NCBI GenBank assembly: GCA_002077045.2
Contig: KZ111161.1
Location: 514,001 to 578,000 of the forward strand
DNA length: 64,000 nt
From: Rachicladosporium sp. CCFEE 5018
Taxonomy: Eukaryota; Ascomycota; Dothideomycetes; Cladosporiales; Cladosporiaceae
Direction: 5' to 3'
Every line of letters begins with the position of its first letter. Position 1 is the stretch's first letter. The translations under genes were made by a program, and so were the position numbers. The notes below the pieces were generated by a model that worked only from the letters and a program-made list of their open reading frames with translations, was not told the DNA's origin and did no database searches. Positions 53,460 through 63,600 of the stretch are shown one piece after another.

Positions 53460-54860
53460 TCAGTCCTCATCATACAGATCCTCCTCCATCGTCTCATGCT
53501 CACCCTCGTCAGTGTCATCACCAAGATCCACAACGCCCGTACTCCTCGTTTGCGTGCTCGGTACCATCTCGTTCCGTGGCGTCGGTTTCGTCTCACCCTT
53601 CACAGCCCTCGTGGGCGCCGGCCCGGCTTCGAAGTCATCAACATCCACCGCGTCATCCTCAATTAACATCCTGTTAGCACCATGCGATTCATCATCCTCA
53701 TCATTCTCCTCGATCCGCTTGGCATGTTGCAGTCTCTTGATCCTGCGGATGAGTGCCGCGTCTTTGACCAAGTCTGATTTGCCGAACCGCACATCACAGC
53801 TGGCGACCGGACATCGCACGACTTGTGGTCCACTGCGACCGTTCTCCCGCTCTACGGAGGCGGAAAGCATTTCCAATATCGCGCTCGCCTCAAAGCTATG
53901 CCTACACTTCGTCGACGTCAAGGGGTCCTTGAACTCCTGCAACGTAAGCGGACACTTCGTGCTTGTCGTCGCCCGCTGAATCTGGATATCATCGTCCTCG
54001 TCCTCCTCTGCATCGCCACCCGCAGTCTCACCGGGTGCAGGCGCCAGGCCAGGCTCGTTGAACCACGCACTCTCATGCGGCAGCTCCACTTCCTGGTCAG
54101 GATACATGGCATCGTGCACCACCTGCTTGAAGCCCTTATACTCGTTATTACTCGCATACCGTTGCCGTTTGCTGCAATTCTGATACTCCAGTTTCTTCTC
54201 CTCTAGCTTCTCCGTGAACGCCGCACTCGTAGACTTCACAGCTTGCGTACCGTCTCGAGGCGCCGTGGGATCGAAGTCTTGGTACTCTGCCTCTCCCTCC
54301 TCCGCATCGCTGAAATCACTAGCGCCGCCTGACATCGCTCTTCGTCGTCGTGGCTGCGAACGAGCGTTCTGCCTTCTAGCCTGCGTACTTGCACTCGCCC
54401 TTGCCTCCTGCGCTGCGAGCGTGAGTGCTTCTTGCATTCCTTCGACGTAATGCCGTCCATCGATCAACTTTTGCATACTCTCATCCGTTCGCTTCGTCAT
54501 CCTCTCCACCCTCTCCCTGAGCTCCTCCAGTCCATCTTCGACATCATCCTCGCCATCCTGGCCCTGCGTGGCCTGTCGAGCTTTCCGCTTCCTGATTTCG
54601 CTTGACTTGTCTGCGACGCGCTCGTTGATCTCAGCGGCGGAGACGGAGACGAGCTCTTGCACTTCGGTGTATTTGGAGTTCAGCTTTTGGAGATTGTATT
54701 TGCGAGTCAGCTCAGCGAGCGCGCGTTGGCCGGCGGGGTTGAGTGTGTAGGCTGGGGCTTCATATGTCGCTGCGGTGGGACCGCGTGGAGTGGGTGCTGC
54801 ACCGCGAGGAGTGGAGGAGGGACCAGGTGTTGCGGCGACTTGGCGGACGCGTGAGGCCAT
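53460..54860 (-). CDS. NSE2: SMC5/6 complex SUMO E3 ligase Nse2/Mms21 (right copy)
   Basis: 466 residues, same length as the left copy. The SP-RING ligands are all kept (CPLTLQEF, KCRHSF, CPVASC). Substitutions are mostly conservative and lie in the linker around residues 80-110, the Arg-rich stretch near 165 and the acidic tail. Convergent with the helical-repeat gene. Confidence 0.92.
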   Translation of the reverse strand: MASRVRQVAATPGPSSTPRGAAPTPRGPTAATYEAPAYTLNPAGQRALAELTRKYNLQKLNSKYTEVQELVSVSAAEINERVADKSSEIRKRKARQATQGQDGEDDVEDGLEELRERVERMTKRTDESMQKLIDGRHYVEGMQEALTLAAQEARASASTQARRQNARSQPRRRRAMSGGASDFSDAEEGEAEYQDFDPTAPRDGTQAVKSTSAAFTEKLEEKKLEYQNCSKRQRYASNNEYKGFKQVVHDAMYPDQEVELPHESAWFNEPGLAPAPGETAGGDAEEDEDDDIQIQRATTSTKCPLTLQEFKDPLTSTKCRHSFEASAILEMLSASVERENGRSGPQVVRCPVASCDVRFGKSDLVKDAALIRRIKRLQHAKRIEENDEDDESHGANRMLIEDDAVDVDDFEAGPAPTRAVKGETKPTPRNEMVPSTQTRSTGVVDLGDDTDEGEHETMEEDLYDED

Positions 54861-55238
54861 GGTTAGAAACTGCTACAGGATCGCCCGGATGCTGCAGTGA
54901 CAGCGGGGTCTATTTCGAAGTAATGAAGCATGAGTCCTGGGAGTGCAGTCGCGTTACCTTCCATCGAACTCGCGTCAAGTTCGTGAGGGACACTGATGAG
55001 CGCCAAGACAGGGTGTCCATCAAACTGTACCCTACAGTATGCACGAATGATGATGCCTCTGTCAATTCAATCAAGATATGAGTCGAGGCTAGTTGATGTA
55101 CCTTCAGACTGGATGGACACGCACTGGATGATACGATGACTTGTACGATGCTGATCTACCGGATCTCCCATCGCCCATCGCCTATACACATGGTATCCGC
55201 TCCTCGTTTCGCCTCGAGCCCTCGTTCATCGCTCCCAC
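54861..55238. other. intergenic region (right copy)
   Basis: Counterpart of 45407-45785. A plus-strand frame overlaps it (54743-55081) but is broken in the left copy. No gene seen. Confidence 0.4.
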
Positions 55239-56264
55239 CTACTTCGTCAAGAACCCCAAATAGTCCGCCACAATCAGCGTCACCATAGCATGTGGTGCTA
55301 TACGTACATAGTACGTCGAGAACCCACGATAGAACCGCAACGGACCCTCATCCTTGATCACCTTGCCGAAGCAATCGATCATCCCCTTGTACGGCAGCTT
55401 TCCATCCGGACCTTTACTCTGTTTCTGCAGTCTCGTCTTTACGAAGTCGAACGGCAGACTAAAGAACGATGCGAAGAAGCCTGCGATGGCTGATGCTGTC
55501 AGAGTCTGCGCTCGTGGGCCAAGCGAGGTGTCCTTTAGTTGTGACTTCGCTTCCGAGAAGAAGGCCAGTTGACCGAAGTTCAACGCCATCGCTCGAACGA
55601 TTGTCGGGTAGGCTCCTGACCATAATGCTCCTACACCTTCTGTCTTGGCTATCCTGGCCAATGCATCACCAACACCTCGGTAGTTCGCTCGCTTGTCTTT
55701 CGGCTTCAGACCATCAGACTGCATCCGGATGAGTGCGAGATCTGCTGGGTTACCGATCATGGCTGCCAGACCGCCTGCCGACAAGCCAGCGGTCGCTCGT
55801 TCTCCGAACCCGATCTTGTTACCCTTCGCTTCTGCTCGCGTTTTCAGCTGGCCCATGAACGTATCGAAGAGCCCGAGCCGTGCTGTGGTGTAGACAGCTT
55901 GTCTCAACAACCCTGCTGACAGACCAGTATACAGATCCATGACCTTGCCAGCGGCAATGATCTCTCTTGTCACGGTTATGGGCGTCGGCTTCGGGCCGGT
56001 CTTCACGCCCTCACCCGCCAGCTGCAGTCGCACCTTGATCATGTCGATCGGCTGGATGACTGTTGTTGCGACCATGCCTGCTAAGCCACCATTGATGAAG
56101 GGTAGGGCTGAACGCATGAAGGGTGTGTGCAGAAAGTCCTGCGTGGCTCCTTTTGGGTCATCCTTGACCTTCTGCGCAGCTGCCGAGGCGTCTGCTGCGA
56201 CATCCTGAGCTGCTAAGCTAGCTTCATCGACTTTCCGCTTCGCAGCGTCGACTGTTGAGCTCAT
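55239..56264 (-). CDS. mitochondrial carrier, 2-oxoglutarate/malate type (right copy)
   Basis: 341 residues with all three carrier signatures intact. Many synonymous third-position changes separate it from the left copy, but only three amino-acid changes, all within the first 33 residues. This pattern indicates purifying selection on both sequences since they separated. Confidence 0.88.
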   Translation of the reverse strand: MSSTVDAAKRKVDEASLAAQDVAADASAAAQKVKDDPKGATQDFLHTPFMRSALPFINGGLAGMVATTVIQPIDMIKVRLQLAGEGVKTGPKPTPITVTREIIAAGKVMDLYTGLSAGLLRQAVYTTARLGLFDTFMGQLKTRAEAKGNKIGFGERATAGLSAGGLAAMIGNPADLALIRMQSDGLKPKDKRANYRGVGDALARIAKTEGVGALWSGAYPTIVRAMALNFGQLAFFSEAKSQLKDTSLGPRAQTLTASAIAGFFASFFSLPFDFVKTRLQKQSKGPDGKLPYKGMIDCFGKVIKDEGPLRFYRGFSTYYVRIAPHAMVTLIVADYLGFLTK

Positions 56265-57301
56265 GGTAGCGGTCTTGCTGTGAAGGCCCGCGAGAGTGCC
56301 GAGAATTGCTTCTTGGGGCTAGGGCGAGACGACTGATTGAAGGTGCTAGTCACTGCTTGGGTTAGCTTCTCTTCGGTGCGGTTTCTCGCTCTGCTTCGCG
56401 TCTATGCACTGCGTCCGCATGTGAGAAACAGGACGGCCGTTCACTTCTGCAACAAGTGCGCAGTCTGCTATGTTTGCTAGTAAGATCGCAGCCACACTTG
56501 ACCGCAATCCAGCACACAACCCCAGTCATCGCTCTAGCAAGCCCGACAACTTCCGTCAAACACAAAGCACCCGAAGACAGGAATGAATTGGTATCGGAAC
56601 CCACCTTCGCTTCTCTCTCAGCGAGCTATGTAGTACAGCGCCCGGATCCACGCGCCTCGACCGCGCGCTCCACTCTGAATCGGCCTGGGCTTCGACGTTC
56701 CGCAATAATATAGGTAGACAACCGCTATTATGACTGTAGAATTGTCGCGAGAAGCACTACAACATGACGAGAGGTTGGAAAGGAACACAGGTACAGCTAC
56801 ATGCGGAGCTGCCCTGCCTTTTGCTTGTCGCAAGCTCTCTCATGCTCCCATCTGGCCGCTTGGGCTGGTGCAGGTAACTGTGTACCGCTCGTGCGGGGAA
56901 GGGACAAGCCTTATGGAGTTTATTGGGGAGCTGCATTTGGTCATGTCACACGTGATGAGCTTCCACTGGGAAGGCTGACATCTTCAAAAGCTCCTCAGTG
57001 TATTGCAACAATGCCGGTGCCGTGTGTGGCCTATCTGGATAGTGGGCTGCTGTTGAGAGTGGATTCGACGTTCCGCGACCCCACCAAGGCTGATGACTAA
57101 TCCAGCGCTCGGGACGCCCCGGCACTACGCCCCGAAAGCTTCCGATATCAAACATGCCTGCGGCAATGTGGCTCACGATTCCGACACACCGAGATTGTGA
57201 ACATCCATCAATTCGCAAGGTGCGCCATGCAGATCATGTTGCACCGCAGAGCAAACGCAGGACATAGACAGTCATACTGCCTCCAACCAGCCTGCATCCA
57301 T
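56265..57301. other. intergenic region (right copy)
   Basis: Counterpart of 46812-47849, with more substitutions and small indels than the coding parts. No gene seen. Confidence 0.4.
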
Positions 57302-57952
57302 CTACAATGGCCCATCAACACCGACAGTCGCGAAGTACGCCATTGCCTTCTTGACCTTCTCCGGATCCATCTTCTGGCCTTCCAGCGACCACTTGTGCAT
57401 CAGTCGGAAGTAGTTGACGTAGTGCGCTGGCGTGAAGGTGTTGAAGAACTTGGCCTCTTCGTTGGTAGGATTCGAGAAAGTATGAGCCGCCTGGCACGGG
57501 AGAACCACATCAGCGAAACTGACCTACCTAGGTCTACTTCAGTGACGAGACTGACCTTTGTAGGTACGACTATGTAGTCACCGGCCTTTGCATCAACGTG
57601 CTTGCCGTCTTTCGCGTGAAAGCGAACCGTTCCCTGCGTGACGAGGAAGGTCTCATCATGCTGACATGCCTCAGCGGAAGTGCCTCGCAGGCGCTTCATC
57701 TAGTCAACGCTCACCATCTCATGCCAATGCGGCGGCGGGCCTTTGGTATTCGGTGGTATGATCAACTCGACGGCTCCAATGCGATTGTCCTACGCTGCGA
57801 TCAGTGATTGACGGGGTAGGTATGAGGATTGGAAAAGTCCACACAGTGTTGCTGCCATCCTCCATCACTCTTAGAGTAAGTCCGCCTTGAAGTGTGAACT
57901 GTTCGCCTGTCTTCGCTGGTACGAAGACGATTTCGCGATCAGGAGTTTCCAT
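57302..57952 (-). CDS. small cupin-domain protein (right copy), four exons
   Basis: Minus-strand exons 57952-57845, 57789-57715, 57660-57556 and 57490-57302, 158 residues, exon sizes identical to the left copy (108, 75, 105, 189 nt). The intron sequences have diverged strongly, particularly introns 2 and 3, yet splice sites and phase are retained. Metal-binding His and Glu of the HWHEMHDE motif are kept. Confidence 0.85.
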
Positions 57953-59387
57953 TCTGGGTTGAGAAGGTGAGAAAAGTATGGTCCCCTTGCAAATCACCTT
58001 ATGATAGGGCAGCAAACAATATTGATTGACTGATTGGTCTTTTCAACCTATATATGCTTGCCCCAGGTCCTACCGGGCTTGATCACGTATATGTGTCGGC
58101 AAGTTCGACTCGTGACACCCCGATTGCTAGCGCCGTCCTCGGCTTGCGCTGATTGCAACGTGCGACCTCGTGCCTACGAAACGCGGCATAGATCGTCTCT
58201 GTCGGTTCGGCATCGTGTGTCAGCCCACATCCACAGCAGCATTTCCACAGGCGGGCGATACCCTTCCGAAGTTCCTGGCTGGACATACCTATGGAATCAG
58301 CAAGCCACTGTCAGATGACGCAGCTTCAGCTGAGCGCGGCCGCGAACGCAACGACTGCGACGCCGTGTGGCTCGAATGGCTTGCGTTGGTGGGACTTGAG
58401 ACAAGAACGCGAGGTCTCATCTAGCGGACCTCGCCTTTGGCGGTGCTCAACGTGGCGCCGGAAATGCCACCCATCCTGCAGCTACTCCGTTGGCCCTGCT
58501 GAGGTTTCCGTTGCAATGATCATGGATATGAATTAGACACTCACGTATAACCAGCCACGGGCAGAGATTGTAGGTCTCGCTAGTAGTGCTGCAAAGCTTG
58601 GGAAAGACGGAGCGACGTAATAGTAAGCAGTGTCAGGATGGACAGAGCTCGAAGACCCGAAGGTCTGAGCGATACATGATACGTAGTACATATTTCCACA
58701 TCTGCGACGCCGATGCTGGTGCAAAGCCTCGAAGACCGCGAGGTCTGAGTCTTAGATGAACAACACCATGGCATCCCCCGCTTCGTGGATCTCCTCACAA
58801 TGTCCTGATTTCGGCATTCTGCTCATCTTCTGCCTCCCTAGCTCCCTTACAGAACCCTGACAGAATGTATGATAGCGCGCACAAAGGATACATCAATCCC
58901 CTCACTGCTATTCATATATGATAGTCAGCGATTGGAACTGATGCGAGACGAGTAACGAGACTAGTGTGCTCTCATACTGGTTGCGACGCAATCGCACGGA
59001 TCGATCCGATGCCGATCATGTTTTCATACGAGAAGCAACTGACTGATCCGAACATATCACACAGCATTAGCAAGACGTCGGCTGAACGAGCGAGAAGGCG
59101 CGAACAGCCTTGATCGATGAGGTCTAAACCATTGAATTGAATCCAGTGTCACGAGATGCGATAGCTGCGAGATCCGACTGATACACTAACTCGTAAGCAG
59201 TTGAAGGGCGTAAGAACGCGCATCGACAGGAATACCAATGTCGACATCTGCTCAGTTCGAGAGCATATGAGATGAGAGAAGTTGACGTTCGACGAGGCCT
59301 CAAGACGACGTGTCTGACCAAGCAGTAACAAGCGATAGCATTTGGCTTGGTATACATTCTTCTTCACTCCTTGCCAGTACCTCACGC
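57953..59387. other. intergenic region (right copy)
   Basis: Counterpart of 48503-49936. TATATAT at 58049-58055 (about 100 bp before the cupin start) and an inverted CCAAT nearby are shared with the left copy. No gene seen. Confidence 0.4.
58049..58055 (-). promoter_or_regulatory. TATA-like element, cupin gene (right copy)
   Basis: TATATAT about 97 bp upstream of the cupin start, positionally equivalent to the left-copy element. Confidence 0.4.
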
Positions 59388-60463
59388 TCAGTACTCGCCG
59401 GGTGGCTTGCCATACTTCTCATTCTGGATGACCTCAATCCAGTATCCATCCGGATCTGTCAAGTCTAGTCAGCTTCACTTCGTCCAATCCCCTCACAGAA
59501 GCTGCACTCACCAAGCACAAACGCCACATTCCTCATCCTCCCATCACTCAACTTCGTCTTCCACGACACCCCCTCCTTCTCAAACCTCTCACAAGCCTTG
59601 TTCAAATCATCAACGCTCACACAGATATGCCCGAAACCCTGCGGCTCCGAGTTCCCATCATGATACACCTTGCCCTCCTCCTTCTCCGTCCCATAATTCC
59701 ACGTCAACTCTAGCAGACCCTCCCTGCCGGCTCCCTTGCCCTCGCCGTAGCCCAGGAAGTAAAGGTTGAAGCCATTGCTTTCGTTCTCTGCGGTGCGCAG
59801 GAGCTGCATGCCCATGACGTCTTGGTAGAATTTGAGCGAGGCGTCCTTGTCCTTGATGCGGATCATGGTGTGGTTCATCTTGTACGTCTGTAAGTCCGTG
59901 GTCGTCTCCTTCTCCGTCTCCGCGACATCCTTCTGCGAGATGACCTCCACCCAATACTCGTCCGGGTCCAGCGCGAAAGCAATATGCCTCATCCGCCCAT
60001 CCTCAAGCCGCTTTTGAAATTTGTACCCCGCATCGCTGATCCTCTTGCAAGCCGCTTGAATGTTGTCGACACTTATACACACATGTCCGAACCCCTTCCC
60101 TGGCTCCTTATTCCCGTTTGCGACCTTGTAGTTGGCGTCGTTCTCGGTGCCGTGGTTGTGCGTGAGCTCAATGATACCCTCGCGATCGGTCCAGTGGTTA
60201 CCGTGGGAGGTCGCTTTGGGGGAGTCGTAGGCGAGGAAGTAGAGGGAGAACTTATTGTCGGGGAAGTCTTTTTGCTCGACTAGGGACATGCCCAGGTGTT
60301 CATAGAATTTGACAGAGGCTTTGGGGTCTTTCACCCGGAGCATGGAGTGGTTGAACTTATACTTTGAGGGGTCCGTCATGGTTGCGATGGTGCGGGTGGG
60401 GTGTAGGTGGGCGGTAATGTTGGCTAGGCGGAGTGAAGAGGAGAGTACACTGCGAGGGATCAT
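59388..60463 (-). CDS. GLO1: glyoxalase I, two-domain, complete copy
   Basis: Lactoylglutathione lyase. Minus-strand exons 60463-59512 and 59455-59388 give 339 residues. Two tandem glyoxalase domains, each opening with an FNHSMLRVKD or MNHTMIRIKD strand and containing a Glu-bearing strand (GIIELTHNHG, GLLELTWNYG) plus GFGH-CISVD and DPDxYWxEVI motifs, which is the usual fungal arrangement. The last exon restores LDPDGYWIEVIQNEKYG. The first 28 residues are Arg/Ser/Leu-rich without acids and could target mitochondria; Met29 precedes the conserved part and could give a cytosolic form. Dual localisation is an inference. Confidence 0.93.
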
Positions 60464-60689
60464 TCAGTGATGAAGTGGTAGTAGAAGCTCGAAGAAAGGG
60501 AAGCTGTTTGGGAATAATATCGATGTGTTCATGTTGACGTCGGTCGAAAGTGCTCCGACGTCATGTCCCCTCATTGATCGTCAGGGCCAGAACTCTCCAA
60601 CGCAATAGATATCTCGGAGCTAGAGCCTTCGGTTCTTGATGTCGTAATTGTAGTGCAACTCAGGTAGGTAAGTCGCCAATGGGTTTTCT

Positions 60690-63600
60690 TCATCGGGGCA
60701 TCCCCTCCAGCGCCCTCGCCGCCTCCACAGCACCAACGACATGTATCGGCACCAAGCCATCTAAGCTTTTCCCCAGATGCAGTCCTCTAAGCTTAGCTAG
60801 ACACCCTAGTCCTCTCCACGTGCCTAACACTTCCCTCAGCATAGCTTCTGCGTGTCTTGCATTGCCTTCCACAATCCCAGCACCAGCAGCCCTGATCTGT
60901 ATAGTCCAGAGTAGATCTGCTCCGATTGCAGGGAAGTGCGATTGAGATGCTGATGCCGGGTCGCCGCGCTTGATCAGTTGCCCGCAGGCAAGGACAGACG
61001 CTGTTGTGACGTGGTCCGGTGCGCTGCGTCGAGGGATCTTACTACGATCGAGGAGAATCGACCACGTCTCGTCTTCGAGGTCGACAAGGTGACCCTCGGC
61101 GTCTTTCTCAGGTGCAGCAGCCGTGCTGTCGCTGGGCGCAGGCGTTGGAGGTGCTGTGATCGAATCTGCCGTGGGTGACACGGTCATCACGCTTCCGCCC
61201 GTCATGGTACTGCCAGCTTGAGGAGTCGACACCGGTGCCAAGAATGCGCCTGCTCCAGCCGTTGCGTCGCCAGACTCGCCATCTGAATTTGTTGGCGGCG
61301 TGAACTGCACACTGGGCTCAAGGTCGACGGCCAATAACGTTACAGAAGTGACCTGCTTCCGCTTCGTCTTCTCGCCCACAATATCATGCCAGCACTGCGC
61401 TTCCCACGCTGGGATATAGGACCGCGGCGTTGCACGCGTGATACACACTTTCCAGGGGATCTGCTTTCTGTCCAAAGCAGATAACGTGCGACCCCAGACT
61501 TGCTCGAAGATCTCTGTAACACTTCTGCCACGCATAGAAAGTACTACGCTGTCAGCGAACATGCCTGCTGCATCAGTCCAGTGCACTGCAAGCCAATGCT
61601 TGTCAGCTGTGAAGCTGTATGCCAAATGCAGGACAGAACCTTCGTGCAGTAGGTCGTGAGGTGGGTCAGCCGATAGCTGGAAGTTGACCCGCTTTGGTAC
61701 CGTGGGCGCAAGATGCACGCATGGGGCGGTGGTGACGAGGCTGACTGCGTCGGTCGATGCAGCCTTCTGACTGGCAGCCGGAGGCAGTCGATCGTACACC
61801 TCGCGCGCAAGACTTGCCATATGCTCACTCGTAGGTATCACTAGCTCGTGCGGCTTATATATCAGCTCCATTGGAAGGATCTGCAACACCAAGTCGGACG
61901 CCGGTTCCCTGGCGCCGTCTTCCACTGCGCTCTGAGCTAGCGCTGCTACGTATGATTGATACGCAGTGTAGAAAGCCGCGCACAGTGCAGATCGAGCATC
62001 CATATCTTCAGACGCAAATGCATCGATGAGATAGATGACCTTGGTAGTCGCAGGCTCGTCATGCGCGCTGCCAGCTAAGACGTCGCCCAGGTCGCCCATA
62101 GCCTCCCGGTACTGCGACCATGTAGCTTCGAGACTTGCTGTGTTGCTCCTCGTATCCCTGGCTGCAGCACTCGCAACGCAATCCACGCTGAGCAGCCACT
62201 GCCACCTCGCTACAGGCACAGATTCGTCCGTTGCGCCCACTGCACGGTGCTGTCCCAAATTGCTACCTTCAAACGCTTGACTCAGCTCATGCAGGAAGGT
62301 CTCAACGATGTCTCCAAGATGATCAGACTTCGGCGCGACGCAGTAGTAGCGCACTTTCTTTGCGCCCGACACTGGGCCCAGACCTAGGGCATCCCAAAAT
62401 GGCATGGCTGTAGGGAGCAACTCTATCGTGTCGCTAGCGCGGGTGACACGCATGTATGGTATCGCTAAGCTTTGCACGTCTGGACCAGCAGTGATCATAG
62501 CATCATGTCTCGGAGGCGGAGGGCGTGGCTGGCCTGAGCTCTTGGCCGCAGTAGCATTGGCAGGTGTGGGGCGTGTAGGAAGCTCGCGTGTCATGACCAA
62601 GGTGGCAAGATCAGATGGCTTAGTGGCAGGGACTATGCCGTTGAGTATGCCCAGCACTGTGCTGGCTGCAGTGCTCGCTAAGGCGCTGTCGAGTGGAATA
62701 TCATCGAGCTTCAAGACTTGCAAATCGTCGACGATGGAATGCGTAGTCGTGATGGCCTGCTCCGCGACGATCTGCGAGATCATGACCAGATCTTGGCCAT
62801 TAAAATCATCCCAGAGCCGCTGCGCATGTTCGTTCTTGTGCCTAGCTGGCTGATCGGCGCCACCGAAAACGCTACATGCAGTGGCTGTCATGTCTCGTGC
62901 CTTGCGGCGAAGATCCTGAAGGTACGTATGGTCTGACGCAATCTGGTTGAACATGGGTAAGCGGGCAATCCAGTCTGACGGGTTGGTGCCTATCACAGCA
63001 GACTCAAGGAGCGCACTTCGCTTGCGCTTTCGACTTGTGTGTGGTCCAGTTGCTGCTTCCTGATGCATGACAATTTCCATATCCGGGGACGAAGCAGAGC
63101 TTGACGAAGTCTCGCTAGAGACAGGTGTGTCAGACCTGCCATCAGCCTCGGAGGACTCGTCGGTACTATCGGATTGTTTGAGGATTCCACGCATGGACGT
63201 AGGTGCTGGCCGCGCTGATTTAGAGGACACTCCATGCTGTCCGTTCTCGCTTGGCAAGCTCAGCCGCGATGGCGCACTTGTGTTATAACGCTGACCGAAC
63301 GCCAGCGGCGCAAAGCTGCCCTTCTTCTGGGCCGCAGTGTTGTGCGGCTGATCGGTTGAGGCACTTGCTGGTATTGGCGGCGGTAGTAGCTGCTCTTTGA
63401 TCGTCAACAGGGAGAGTGGGCGGTGGTCAAGGGTTGCCGCATGTGGTCGCGGTGTTTCGGTGTCGAACGATAACGAGTCTCCATTGCCGCCGCTTGGGGC
63501 ATAGCCACCATCGATTGTGATCGCATTATCAGTAGCGTCCGTCGCAGTTGACGCGATCATCATCGTGTTTTGCATTGATAATTCTTCTGCCTCCTCAACG

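Larger units (their letters stand above)
50824..60174. repeat. right copy of the 9.35-kb direct duplication
   Basis: Starts at the last N with sequence equal to 41368 onward, and ends at the base matching 50723, after which GLO1 continues as single-copy sequence. Gene order and orientation are the same as in the left block. All genes fully inside it (helical-repeat, NSE2, carrier, cupin) are intact. Confidence 0.95.
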
